Under the pieces are notes generated by a model. It was not told where the DNA came from, searched no databases, and worked only from the letters and a program-made list of their open reading frames with translations. A stretch of DNA of 64,000 nt, taken from the NCBI GenBank assembly GCA_013288145.1, contig JABDCJ010000006.1:16964-80963 (forward strand), read 5' to 3'. Made by a program: the position numbers and the translations under genes. Shown piece after piece: positions 50,068 through 59,096 of this stretch (positions are counted from its first letter, which is position 1; each line of letters opens with the position of its first letter). Origin of the DNA: Nitrososphaerota archaeon. GTDB lineage: Archaea > Thermoproteota > Nitrososphaeria > Nitrososphaerales > CADDZS01.

Positions 50068-50853
50068 ATGTCCAAGGGTTCTAGGAGAAAAGATACCCGT
50101 GGGGAGAAGAAGAGGAAAGAGGTACGAAAGACGCGGCAGACAGGATTCATCATACTTGCAGGAGTAATCGTGGCGGTTATTGCAATCTCCGCGATTGTCT
50201 TTATCCATGGCAGCAGTTTAAGCTCGACATCAACAACTAGTGCATTTGGTTTTTCCAATCCGTCCAACAAGCCTGTCATAATCTACGTCAATCAAGGAAA
50301 TGCTGTCGTAAACAGGGGTAATTTTTCAACGCTTCTTGCTTTCGCAAAATCACATCACTTCAATACTATTTTCTTTCAGATCTATCGTAGCGGTCAGTTA
50401 CTTTTCAACGAGGGCGATCTGCAATATTTTGTAGAGGCAGCGCATCTAGACAATCTAAGCGTATTTTATTCACTGTACTTTACCAATCCATCTGAGCAGA
50501 TTCCTAACTCGGTATACAATCTTGGGGAGAACGGCATCAGTCTTGACATGTCAACTCTGCCCGCTGCAGCCCAAAGCAATCTGCTGGCGACGCTGAAACT
50601 CGACTTGAAAAATGGGACGACTGCCGTTACTTCGACCAACCTTACAACTACACTAAAGCCAGATCTTCTAATTCTGGAAACCTACGACTTTCAAGCGGAC
50701 CAGTCGTACATTCACTCCGGAGTGATAGGATCTGTAGAACCTTTGACAATAGCCTCGTCGCAAGAGTATCAACGGGAGCTTCAGTTCTCCATTTCTAACG
50801 GTTCGGGCGTAATGGTTTTTGATTATTATGGCCTATCAAAAGCAGGTTATTAG
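50068..50853 (+). CDS. Membrane-anchored extracellular protein of unknown function
   Basis: The 261-residue protein starts at ATG 50068 (an in-frame TTG lies four codons earlier). A strongly basic N-terminus (KGSRRKDTRGEKKRKEVRKT) precedes one membrane helix (FIILAGVIVAVIAISAIVFI) and a Ser/Thr linker. The outer domain looks like a (beta/alpha) barrel segment: KPVIIYVNQGNAVVNRGNFS, FNTIFFQIYRSGQLLF and VMVFDYYGLSKAGY resemble putative glycoside-hydrolase-like barrels, but catalytic residues are not assured. TatC is encoded 73 bases downstream. Confidence 0.65.
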   Translation: MSKGSRRKDTRGEKKRKEVRKTRQTGFIILAGVIVAVIAISAIVFIHGSSLSSTSTTSAFGFSNPSNKPVIIYVNQGNAVVNRGNFSTLLAFAKSHHFNTIFFQIYRSGQLLFNEGDLQYFVEAAHLDNLSVFYSLYFTNPSEQIPNSVYNLGENGISLDMSTLPAAAQSNLLATLKLDLKNGTTAVTSTNLTTTLKPDLLILETYDFQADQSYIHSGVIGSVEPLTIASSQEYQRELQFSISNGSGVMVFDYYGLSKAGY

Positions 50854-50926
50854 GACTGAAAGTGGGAATTCGTTATTATAGTCGTAGACCATAGTCTCCT
50901 GAACACGAGGGAACGCAATCTCCGAT

Positions 50927-51781
50927 TTGAGCGACTCAGGTAACGTCCAACAAACTAACGGAGGTCAAAAAGACGTTACTGTAGAGGGGACTAGGATGTC
51001 TTTCTTGGAGCACCTAAGTGAGCTTTCTAGCCGCCTTAAGAAAGCACTTTTGGCCTTCATCGTAGCATTCGTTGTCGTTTCATCAGTTCCCAACCCCTTA
51101 CATCCGTTTGGAGGGCCTGGATCGCTTTTTGGATATAACTTTCTTGTGATTTCACTCGTTCGCTATGCCGAAGCATACTATAAGGGATTCAATTTCTATG
51201 CCGGAGGTGTCACTGCGCCAATTACCGTATTCATTAATGTATCACTCGCTCTGGCGATCATCGCTTCACTTCCCTTCATCTTCTATGAAATCTATGGGTT
51301 CATCGCCCCCGGTCTTTACATTCGCGAAAGAAAGGCGGTTCGAAAATATGTACTTCCTTTTGTAGGATTATTTTCGATCGGGGCTATCTTCGGGCTCGTT
51401 ATTATTTTTCCGACGATAATGAGAATTTTATTAAGTTTCTACACGGCGTTCGGAATACAAAACCTCGTTGAACTTACCGATTTCATAAATCTGCTTCTCT
51501 TAATACCAGTGCTCGCCGGGCTCGCTTTTACGTTTCCAGTATTTCTAGTCCCCCTTGTTGAATTCAAGATATTGAGCGCAAAACAACTTTCACACGCAAG
51601 AAAATGGGTTTATGTTGTCATCGCCCTCGGCGTGAGCATTGCAAACCCAGACCCAACCGATCTCTCCAGTCTTCCTATTCTAATTCCGGTTTTCATCCTA
51701 TATGAGATAACAATCCTTGTCGCAAAGAGAGTAGAAAGAAATCGCCTAAAAGCTGTTATTGCAGAGAAAGTTCCGGGCTAG
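50927..51781 (+). CDS. tatC: Sec-independent translocase subunit TatC
   Basis: The 284-residue protein has six membrane helices. Signature segments are MSFLEHLSELSSRLKKALLA at the N-terminal amphipathic region (conserved Glu), FYEIYGFIAPGLYIRERKAV in the first cytoplasmic loop, and ALGVSIANPDPTDLSSLPIL before the last helices. TatC recognises twin-arginine signal peptides of folded exported proteins. It starts at TTG after a 73-base gap. No TatA/B-like small gene is in the window. The first outer loop is longer than in bacteria. Confidence 0.93.
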   Translation: MSDSGNVQQTNGGQKDVTVEGTRMSFLEHLSELSSRLKKALLAFIVAFVVVSSVPNPLHPFGGPGSLFGYNFLVISLVRYAEAYYKGFNFYAGGVTAPITVFINVSLALAIIASLPFIFYEIYGFIAPGLYIRERKAVRKYVLPFVGLFSIGAIFGLVIIFPTIMRILLSFYTAFGIQNLVELTDFINLLLLIPVLAGLAFTFPVFLVPLVEFKILSAKQLSHARKWVYVVIALGVSIANPDPTDLSSLPILIPVFILYEITILVAKRVERNRLKAVIAEKVPG

Positions 51782-51841
51782 AATTTTTTCGAATACTTTT
51801 TCCTTGTTTCACTTTTTCCTGAACTAATTCTCTTTTTGGAG

Positions 51842-52811
51842 ATGGTTACGAATATCTACTCCATTAGAAAATTTTTGGGTTGGAGTCGGCGGATGGGCAT
51901 ACCTGCCGGTACAGCAGAGAAACAAACTTTCATTTTGTGCAAAACTCTTTGATTTTGTTGAGGTAAATTCTACTTTTTACAAACTGCCTAAACTAAGCCT
52001 GGCAAGAAAGTGGCGATCTAAGGTTCCTGAGAATTTTCAATTTAGCGTTCGTGCAAATCAGAAGTTAACTCATGACAGTCATCTTGAACCTACCGAACAA
52101 AACTTTGCTGAGTATGATCGAAATTATTCAATTTGTAGAGCTCTTCGTGCTTTTGTACTTCATTTTCAATTTCCACCGTCTTTCAAAGTGACAAACGACG
52201 TCATTGAAAGCTGGCGCGGATTCTTCGGTTCCCTGAAAAAAGAAGGAGGGCTTAATTTTGCAATGGAAGTTAGAAACAAAGAATCTAGCGGTGCAGCTCA
52301 CCTTCAATCATTTCTACGGGATTATGACATTATACCCACGGGCGATTCTTTCCATAAAGAGATTCAGGTTTCGAACAACTCAAGAATTCTATATTCAAGG
52401 GTTTTCGGACTGGGAGATCATACCAAGTGGAGTTTTTCCACTTCGGAGTTAAGAGAACTGAAAGAAAAGATCGAAAAAACGCCTGCAACGAGGAGGTATG
52501 TTACGTTCCACAACATAACAATGTATGAGGATGGCGCGAGATTGAAGCACATGCTAAAACAGGAAGGCCACGAGCTCCTCGCACATGTTACTGGAGTGGA
52601 ATCTCTAAAAGAGGCCCTTGAAGCAGAAGCTATTCAATTTCCTGCTTCTGCGCGAGAACTATCATCAAAACTGGCTTGGAGGACAGTCATAATGCCTGAT
52701 GGCCGGCGGATTCACCTAAACCAGATTATCGATTGCCTTTCAGAAACCAATCGTCTTGATTCGATTGAGCAGATCCTGAAAGCTTGTTCGCCGGTTTTTG
52801 CTAGCAATTAA
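51842..52811 (+). pseudogene. DUF72-family protein with a frameshift near its start
   Basis: Downstream of about 51870 one frame encodes a complete DUF72 domain: WVGVGGWAYLPVQ, FDFVEVNSTFYKLPKLSLAR, FSVRANQKLTHD, LHFQFPPSFKV and FAMEVRN. That frame contains no ATG, GTG or TTG before the GTG at 52188, which would cut away a third of the domain. The neighbouring frame has ATG 51842, and removing one T from the TTTTT run near 51871-51877 joins the two exactly before the domain. So the gene is either frameshifted or misassembled. The C-terminus carries about 75 extra helical residues. Function of DUF72 proteins is unknown. Confidence 0.75.
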
Positions 52812-52892
52812 TGCCGGCCTGAAAGTCAGTCATCACTTTTCGCTGTCCTAATATAGCTCGTTCCAGATTGCGTCAGATGATGGTATATCGGA

Positions 52893-53375
52893 TTGGGCAA
52901 ACCAATTGTGCACTTTGAAATCCCAGTGACTGAACCGGAAAAAATGAGCAAGTTCTACGGCGATCTTTTTGACTGGAAGTTCGACAAACAATCAATGCCA
53001 GGCATGGACTATTGGATGATCGAAACAACTGGACAAGGGATGACAGATCTTAGGGGAGGAATGTATCAAAAGCAAGAAGGCAACGAAACCGACAAGCCGA
53101 GATTTTACATAGGTGTCGAAGATATAGACACGCATATTGACAGATTCAAAGATGCGGGCGGATTAGTTCTGGTAGAGAAGACAGAAGTCCCAGGCATAGG
53201 ATGGTCCGTAATCGGAAAAGATCCCGAAGGAAATGTTCTGGGCTTATTCCAATCTACGCAGCCAGCTCCTCAGCCTGCTAAAAGCCGTTCCACGCCTAAA
53301 AGAAGCAGATCCACTTCCAGTAGCAGTAGATCGAAGAAAAAGACTGCAAAGTCCTCGAAAAAACGCAGAAAGTAA
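52893..53375 (+). CDS. VOC-fold (glyoxalase-like) protein with basic Ser/Lys tail
   Basis: The 160-residue protein starts at TTG. Residues 1-120 are a two-module VOC domain: IVHFEIPVTEPEKMSKFYGD (metal His, helix), RFYIGVEDIDTHIDRFKDAG and SVIGKDPEGNVLGLFQS (final Glu replaced by Leu-Gly, so metal binding may be lost). Residues 125-160 are a Pro/Ser/Arg/Lys-rich tail (SRSTPKRSRSTSSSSRSKKK), disordered and strongly basic, suggesting binding to nucleic acid or membrane. Members of this group bind small molecules; the reaction is unknown. Confidence 0.82.
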   Translation: MGKPIVHFEIPVTEPEKMSKFYGDLFDWKFDKQSMPGMDYWMIETTGQGMTDLRGGMYQKQEGNETDKPRFYIGVEDIDTHIDRFKDAGGLVLVEKTEVPGIGWSVIGKDPEGNVLGLFQSTQPAPQPAKSRSTPKRSRSTSSSSRSKKKTAKSSKKRRK

Positions 53376-53381
53376 ATGAAT

Positions 53382-53401
53382 GCGCCCTCGGGCGCTCTTC
53401 T
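53382..53401 (+). terminator. GC-rich hairpin after the VOC gene
   Basis: GCGCC and GGCGC pair around a CTCG tetraloop six bases after the stop codon, followed by TCTTCTATTCTTT. The position and pyrimidine-rich tail fit a terminator. Confidence 0.5.
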
Positions 53402-53416
53402 ATTCTTTGTAATCCA

Positions 53417-53656
53417 TCACGAAACGTTTGAGACTAATTCCGGCGTCTCTTGGATTTGAGTTGAAAGGAAAACGAACACGTAGGTAAAGACAATCGTCAA
53501 AAAGAGTCCTGCAATATTTAGTGTGTAATTCGGTGAACCGCTGCAACCGCAGGACAGGCTACCTAGGCAATTGCAAAAGGGATATAGAATTCCGAAAAGC
53601 GCAAGAACCATTCCCATGACTACGAAGGGCAGTGGCCAAAACTGTCTAGCCCTCAA
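53417..53656 (-). CDS. Small two-helix membrane protein with Cys cluster
   Basis: The 79-residue frame starts at TTG and has two membrane helices (about 8-26 and 45-65) joined by a loop with four closely spaced Cys (FCNCLGSLSCGC), which could form disulfides or bind metal on the outside. No family is recognised. It converges on the VOC gene. The membrane pattern and the clustered cysteines make it likely to be real. Confidence 0.5.
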   Translation of the reverse strand: MRARQFWPLPFVVMGMVLALFGILYPFCNCLGSLSCGCSGSPNYTLNIAGLFLTIVFTYVFVFLSTQIQETPELVSNVS

Positions 53657-53904
53657 TTCACTCTCAAACCGGTTTTGTTGTTGGAAAGATTGGTCGACTG
53701 CTTTAGTTCTAGTCTTTAGAACAGGAATACGCGAGGGTACGGATCGTCAGGGGCCGGACGAAAATTCTTGAACGATGATTTCACCCTATGAGGAAAGAGT
53801 GAGGGCACTCAAGTCTTGGAAAAATTCGACAATGTGTGTTTCATTCCAAAGTTCTTCTGCTTCGAAAACTGGAATACTCGAAGACGCGATGTAATACCTT
53901 GAAG

Positions 53905-55007
53905 CTATTGGATGCCATTGGTAGAATCCAATGAGAGTTTTTCTTCAGCTGATTTTTCAATTTCACGAAAATCCGCCGCAAATATCCCGATTAGACGAAC
54001 CTTGCGGGGATTCGCCTCAAACTCTCTGAACAGATTTTTCGCCTCCTGCAGCATTGTATCCAAGCTCGTCGTAAACACGGGTAACGTGTTTTCTCGTGTA
54101 TAAGTCTGAAAGTGGGTGAATCTTATCTTAATTCCGACAACTCTGAACTCAACTTTCGAGGCAATTATTCTGCCATGTAACCGAAGAGCCAGATCTTCAA
54201 TTTTGGTGAAGACTAGAGACTTGTCAGCGACATCATGATCAAAAGTGTGCTCAGCGCTGAGCGATCTCATGGGTCTTTCTTTCACGTCGATCCGCTCCAG
54301 TCCGTTAGCGACCCCCCAAAGCCAAACCCCTGTTTTTCCAAAATATTTGACAAGCTGTTGCCCTGAAATTTTTTGAAGATCGGCAATCGTTTTCACGTTT
54401 ATCGAATCCAAAAATTCCTCTGTCTTTTTCCCCACGCCACTGATGGCTGATACCGGAAGTGGGGCGAGGAAATCGTGCAACTCTTCCGGTTTAATTACCG
54501 TGAGACCATCTGGCTTTTGAAACTCAGAAGCAATCTTTGCGCTTGATTTGTTAGGTGCGACTCCTATCGAGCACATCAGTCCTTCTTTAGACTCAAGATC
54601 CGTTTTGATGGATACTGCTAATTCTCGCGCGAGATCAAAATTACCTACTACCTTGTCGCTAACGTCCAAGAACGCCTCGTCGATGCTCACTTGCTCGAAC
54701 TTATCAGAGTATGATCGCAGTAAATCCATGACGCGCCTTGATACTTTTCCATAAAGAGCGAAATTTGGACGCAAGTAAATAGCATCAGGAGCTAATGAGA
54801 ATGCCCTCGATATTGGTGTTCCGGATCTTATGCCTAGTTTCCTCGCTTCGTAAGAGCAAGAGACTACAACTCCGCGTCCTCTTCCTCCCTTTGGGTCGGC
54901 ACCTACGATTACAGGTTTGCCTCGAAGCGAAGGATTTTGGATCACTTCAACCGAAGGATAAAACGCATTAAGATCGACGTGAAAGATTACGCGCCGTTGA
55001 TTTTCAC
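53905..55007 (-). CDS. dinB: DNA polymerase IV (Y family, Dpo4-like), 5-prime frame broken
   Basis: The uninterrupted frame from GTG 54945 (346 residues) holds the polymerase core: SCSYEARKLGIRSGTP, SIDEAFLDVSD with the catalytic Asp-Glu, the helix-hairpin-helix ISGVGKKTEEFLDSINVKTI, and the little-finger domain. It lacks the first strand with the essential Asp. That strand, VIFHVDLNAFYPSVEV, is encoded just upstream in the same frame, but no ATG, GTG or TTG precedes it. A GTG at 55007 lies in the next frame, and one extra A in the AAAA run (55001-55004) would connect them. Translesion synthesis enzyme if intact; no PIP box was checked. Confidence 0.88.
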
Positions 55008-55061
55008 TATTTTGCGCTGCAGGTTCCTCCAGCTAGCCTCGGACAAAATAAGATGAGCTCT

Positions 55062-55940
55062 TCAGAAATCGAGCATGCTTTTCTGTTGCTCGAAACCGGG
55101 CATTGAAGCTCCCTCCACGTTTGAACTGCCGACCGGGAGTTGCATTTTCTTATAGTCGGTTTCCATTAAGCCAAGTAGTCTTTTGAATTCGTTAACGGAT
55201 TCAGGGCCAAAACCTGCGAAATGATTATTGAAGAAAATGAAAGCGTCATCAACAGATCCAATCGAGCTTTTCACGGCGTCGGACATTTCGTTCATCTGTT
55301 TGGAACGATCCTTCTGGGTCTCGTTAAACTTCGTGATGTCTCGCTCGCCAACCATTCTTGTATAGATAAAATCCGAAGTTACTTTGGTGGGAGTCGTTAC
55401 ATATTGCGTAATTGACCAGCAAAACGATACATTGTTTGCCTCAAGTAAGTTGTAGACGTCGTCTCTGAACCAGGACTTGTGCCGGAATTCCACGGCGTGG
55501 CGAAAGTGAGCAGTCTTCAGGTCTGACGAAATAAATTTCTCAAGAATCGGAAATCCCTTTTCATACTTGAACGACGGCGGGAGCTGTATAACTATTGGGC
55601 CAAGTTTATCCCCAAGGCCTGCCAGAGTTTTGTAGAAGAAATTCACTGTACTTCCCGCGTTTTCCAATTTGAAATCGTGTGTCATCTTCTTCGGAAATTT
55701 TGGGCAAAAGACAAAATTGTCTGGTGTGTTTTTTTTCCACTGTGATACCATAAACTGGTTCGGGATGCGGTAAAACGAAGAGTCGATTTCAACCGCATCA
55801 AAAGCTGTGGAATACAGTCGCAGAAAGTCTTTCGGTTTTGCCTGCTTTGGATAAAACGGACCGACCCAGTCTTCGTACGACCATCCGCTACAACCTACCC
55901 GGATTCTACGATCCTGATCGCCGCTCTTAATCTGCGACAT
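55062..55940 (-). CDS. DUF72-family protein (intact copy)
   Basis: The 292-residue protein has the whole DUF72 TIM-barrel-like domain: RVGCSGWSYEDWVGPFYPKQ, FDAVEIDSSFYRIPN, IVIQLPPSFKYEKG, HAVEFRHKSWF and DDAFIFFNNHFAGFGPESVN near the end. Conserved His, Glu and Tyr residues are in place. Function is unknown, though the fold suggests a metal- or phosphate-binding hydrolase. The start at 55940 gives about eight residues before the first strand. The polymerase gene lies 54 bases downstream on the same strand. Confidence 0.88.
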   Translation of the reverse strand: MSQIKSGDQDRRIRVGCSGWSYEDWVGPFYPKQAKPKDFLRLYSTAFDAVEIDSSFYRIPNQFMVSQWKKNTPDNFVFCPKFPKKMTHDFKLENAGSTVNFFYKTLAGLGDKLGPIVIQLPPSFKYEKGFPILEKFISSDLKTAHFRHAVEFRHKSWFRDDVYNLLEANNVSFCWSITQYVTTPTKVTSDFIYTRMVGERDITKFNETQKDRSKQMNEMSDAVKSSIGSVDDAFIFFNNHFAGFGPESVNEFKRLLGLMETDYKKMQLPVGSSNVEGASMPGFEQQKSMLDF

Positions 55941-56059
55941 TCGGTCTTACTAGCGACTACTTCCTCCGGAAATTTTATTCAACGTTACGAACGCTTAATA
56001 TGCACAGGATTCTCGCTTCTTCCCGCGACCCATTCAATAGAGCAAATCGGTAAGAGATT

Positions 56060-56464
56060 TTGGCGGTAAAAAAAGAAAAGAGCCGAAATGGTGACGTTCA
56101 GTTCGATGTTCTAGGTAAGAAAATACTCGGTCTGGATAAATCAATACTCTCGCTAACAATTAACGATGACAAGGGCGAAGTACTTGGAAAAGCATTCTCT
56201 CCCGAATACGAAAAAAAGTACCATGATTCGGCAAAGGATCTCAGATCGAGAGCAGGTTTGTTCTCCGCGCTTATTTTCGGCATCGCGGCTGAGCCTGAGA
56301 AAGTATTTGGCGAGACGAAGGCAATAGTAAGAATATATTCGGATGTGAAGTTGATCTTGATTCCGTTTTCGAATAGAAAGCTAATGGCGACACTGTTAAC
56401 GAAAGGCCAAGCGAACACTGATCGATTGATCGAAGATATTAGTCCTTTGCTACGATCGCCTTAA
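56060..56464 (+). CDS. Small protein resembling a roadblock-like family of Nitrososphaeria
   Basis: The 134-residue protein starts at TTG. It alternates strands and helices like a profilin/roadblock fold: SILSLTINDDKGEVLGKAFS, then a long helix, then VRIYSDVKLILIPFSNRKLM and a closing helix. Similar small proteins are, from memory, frequent in ammonia-oxidising archaea, where their role is unknown. It converges on a VOC gene four bases away. The taxonomic hint is inference. Confidence 0.6.
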   Translation: MAVKKEKSRNGDVQFDVLGKKILGLDKSILSLTINDDKGEVLGKAFSPEYEKKYHDSAKDLRSRAGLFSALIFGIAAEPEKVFGETKAIVRIYSDVKLILIPFSNRKLMATLLTKGQANTDRLIEDISPLLRSP

Positions 56465-56468
56465 ACCT

Positions 56469-57044
56469 CTAGCCTACGCCACTTGTGGGTTGCTCATCTT
56501 CAAGCCTCACCGGATGTTCTCCCTGTCCTAGCATTTCCACGGACGCTTTTTCAAGAGCCTGCATTTCTTCTTCGCTCATTTTTACCTGTTGAGATAACGA
56601 CCAGCGATGGCCAAATGGATCAGTTAGTTGGCCGTACCTTTCTCCCCAGAACTGGTTATTGAGAGGCATGACGATCCTTGCCCCAGCCGTAAGAGCTTGC
56701 TCCCAAAGTTTGTTAACGTCTTTCGCGTAAATGTGGAGAGTCACCGTCGAAGTTCCGAGAGAAATGGGTGACTTGGTATCAGAGCCCGGAAATTCGTCTG
56801 ATAATAGCACCATTGAATCACCGATCTTCATTTGGGCGTTCAATATCTTGCCGTCAGGAGTCGAGTGTCTGAGCATCTCCTTTGCCCCGAAGGCTCTTTT
56901 GTAGAACGCTATCGCTTCTGGACCGTTGTTTACGACTAGATAAGGAGTGACCGAGTGGAATCCTTTTGGGATTGGAGGAATGGCTTTCGATTTCTTCCGT
57001 AAGGAAGATTTTTTCTTAGCCTTCGTCGGTTCTGTTTCAGACAT
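56469..57044 (-). CDS. PhnB-like VOC-fold protein
   Basis: The 191-residue protein has a Lys/Ser-rich N-terminal 25 residues, then a PhnB-type VOC domain: GFHSVTPYLVVNNGPEAIAF, YKRAFGAKEMLRHSTPDGK, and a final WGERYGQLTDPFGHRWSLSQ, with the metal-site Glu changed. The C-terminal 35 residues are acidic and helical. Members bind small molecules and some confer resistance; the reaction here is unknown. It is divergent from the ABC transporter ATPase gene at 57217. Confidence 0.85.
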   Translation of the reverse strand: MSETEPTKAKKKSSLRKKSKAIPPIPKGFHSVTPYLVVNNGPEAIAFYKRAFGAKEMLRHSTPDGKILNAQMKIGDSMVLLSDEFPGSDTKSPISLGTSTVTLHIYAKDVNKLWEQALTAGARIVMPLNNQFWGERYGQLTDPFGHRWSLSQQVKMSEEEMQALEKASVEMLGQGEHPVRLEDEQPTSGVG

Positions 57045-57216
57045 ATGAGTGAAACGTCATTAAGCCGTTTCTTTTATGAATTAGGCCGCCGGCTATTTCG
57101 AGAAAAAATGCAGATTGCGATAGAAATTGTCGTTGTGTTTTTGCAAGGTCGAAAGCTTGAATAATGATCATCGTGGGGTCCTTAATTCACAAAACACTAC
57201 AGGCGCCCTTTAGTCG

Positions 57217-57984
57217 ATGTCCGCCATTGAAGTCACTTCGCTGAAAAAGCACTATGGGCAACTTAACGCGGTTGATAATATTTCGTTTTCAGTGGACCAA
57301 TGCGAAATCTTCTCTCTGTTAGGTCCAAACGGTGCGGGCAAGACGACTACTGTTGAGATTCTGGAAGGATTGAGGCAAAGAGACTCCGGTGAAGTCAAAG
57401 TTCTGGGAATGGATCCATGGAAAGATGGATACACGCTTCATAAAAGGATAGGAGTGATTCCGCAAGGATTTCGGTTTTTTGACAAGGTGACGCCGCTAGA
57501 GGCAGTAAAATATTACGCTGATCTATTCGACGTTAAGGTCGATCCTGAGGGAATCATTAAGGAGTTAACCTTGGAAGACAGCAAAAATGTCATTTTCGAG
57601 AATCTTTCTGGTGGCCAAAAGCAGAAGGTAGGCCTCTCGCTCGCATTGGTAAACAGTCCGGAGCTCTTGTTCTTGGACGAACCAACGACTGGTCTTGATC
57701 CTCAAGCACGTCGAACAATGTGGGATGTAATCAGATCATTGAAACGGCAGGGCAGGTCGATTTTGCTTACTACTCACTATCTCGAAGAAGCCCAATTGCT
57801 GGCAGATAAGGTTGCGATAATGAACAAGGGCAAGATTATCGCCGCAGGCAGCCCCGAAGAACTGATCAACAGATACGGATCCGGTAAAAGACAGGTTATG
57901 GTTAGCGATACCTTGGAAGATGTCTTTGTGAAATTAGTTGGAGCCCCGATCGAGGAAGAGGGGTCCGTCGTCAAGGCAAGTTAG
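57217..57984 (+). CDS. ABC exporter ATPase (drug/lipid type)
   Basis: The 255-residue ATPase has Walker A GPNGAGKTTTVEILEGLRQR, signature ENLSGGQKQKVGLSLAL, Walker B LLFLDEPTTGLD and the switch region LLTTHYLEEAQLLAD. It belongs to the CcmA/DrrA group that powers ABC-2 permeases for drug, lipid or sugar-polymer export. The permease gene follows by 14 bases. A TATA-like TCCTTAATTC lies near 57178-57187, about 30-40 bases before the ATG. Confidence 0.93.
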   Translation: MSAIEVTSLKKHYGQLNAVDNISFSVDQCEIFSLLGPNGAGKTTTVEILEGLRQRDSGEVKVLGMDPWKDGYTLHKRIGVIPQGFRFFDKVTPLEAVKYYADLFDVKVDPEGIIKELTLEDSKNVIFENLSGGQKQKVGLSLALVNSPELLFLDEPTTGLDPQARRTMWDVIRSLKRQGRSILLTTHYLEEAQLLADKVAIMNKGKIIAAGSPEELINRYGSGKRQVMVSDTLEDVFVKLVGAPIEEEGSVVKAS

Positions 57985-57998
57985 GACCAGATCTGAAT

Positions 57999-59093
57999 TT
58001 GCCCAGCTTGAAAAGAATAATCGCTGATCTTTCAGTCTTCCGCCGCGAGTACCTCAGAAATAGAACGGGATTTTTCTTCGCTCTCGTCTTCCCGGTGATT
58101 TTGATTGTCATTTTCGGTGCGATATTCTCCGGTGGAAGCAGCGGTCCGATAAGGGTGTACGCGCAGAACAACGATACCGGACAGTACGGTACAAGTTTTC
58201 TCCATGCTATGAACGAAACAAACGTCACCCAAATTACACTCATACCGAACAATGAAAGTCTCCCAAAGTACCTTCAATCAAATTCAGGAGGGGTGGGTCT
58301 TTACATTCCTTCAAATTTCTCTTCGAATCTTCAAGCTGGCAAAATGGTAAACGTTACCGTGTATAACAACCCGTCAGACACCTCGGGGCAGATCGTCATC
58401 GGAGTCGCCAATGGCGTTGTAAATTACTTCAATTTAGCTAGAGTGGGTGCCACTCCGATCATCGGCCTGTCGACACAAAACGTCGTATCAAAGTCCTACA
58501 GTTACATAGACTTCCTAATTCCTGGTTTGATTGGGTTCTCGATATTGACGAGCCCCATGTTTTCCATGGTTAACATTTCCTCGGAGTACAAGAAATCCAA
58601 GTTCTTCAAGCAGCTTTCACTCACGCCGCTGACCAAGGGCGAATGGCTAACTTCGAAGGTAATCTGGTATGTCGTGCTATCAATAATTTCATTCTTTCTA
58701 ATGACCCTTTTCGGAAGAGTATTTTTCCACGCTCAAATCACCATTAACGCAGCAGTAATACCATTTCTCGTAATCGGTCCACTTTTTTTTGTTTCGCTAG
58801 GAATGCTTGTGGGCACCATCACAAAGAGCGTAGAATCAGCCGGAGTTGTAGGGAATATTATCACTTTCCCAATGATGTTCCTGTCAGGTACTTTTTTCCC
58901 GATAAGCCTAATGCCTACATACTTGCAACAATTTGCCCACATACTTCCGCTGTTCTACCTAATTGAAGGTCTGAACAACGTAATGGTTTACGCCAACTAT
59001 TCTCAGGCACTTGTTGACGTGGCAGTATTGCTTGTAATTTCAGTAGTCGTATTTGTGCTTGCAGTGAGGTTTTTCAAATGGCGAGAGGACTAG
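57999..59093 (+). CDS. ABC-2 type permease
   Basis: The 364-residue protein starts at TTG. One membrane helix near 20-40 (FFFALVFPVILIVIFGAIFS) is followed by a large outer domain (about 45-160), then five helices in the C-terminal half with GFSILTSPMFSMVNISSEYK, FPMMFLSGTFFPISLMPTYL and a basic cytoplasmic end. This is the ABC2_membrane_3 layout. With the ATPase it forms an exporter of unknown substrate, possibly a drug, lipid or peptide. Confidence 0.9.
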   Translation: MPSLKRIIADLSVFRREYLRNRTGFFFALVFPVILIVIFGAIFSGGSSGPIRVYAQNNDTGQYGTSFLHAMNETNVTQITLIPNNESLPKYLQSNSGGVGLYIPSNFSSNLQAGKMVNVTVYNNPSDTSGQIVIGVANGVVNYFNLARVGATPIIGLSTQNVVSKSYSYIDFLIPGLIGFSILTSPMFSMVNISSEYKKSKFFKQLSLTPLTKGEWLTSKVIWYVVLSIISFFLMTLFGRVFFHAQITINAAVIPFLVIGPLFFVSLGMLVGTITKSVESAGVVGNIITFPMMFLSGTFFPISLMPTYLQQFAHILPLFYLIEGLNNVMVYANYSQALVDVAVLLVISVVVFVLAVRFFKWRED

Positions 59094-59096
59094 AGT

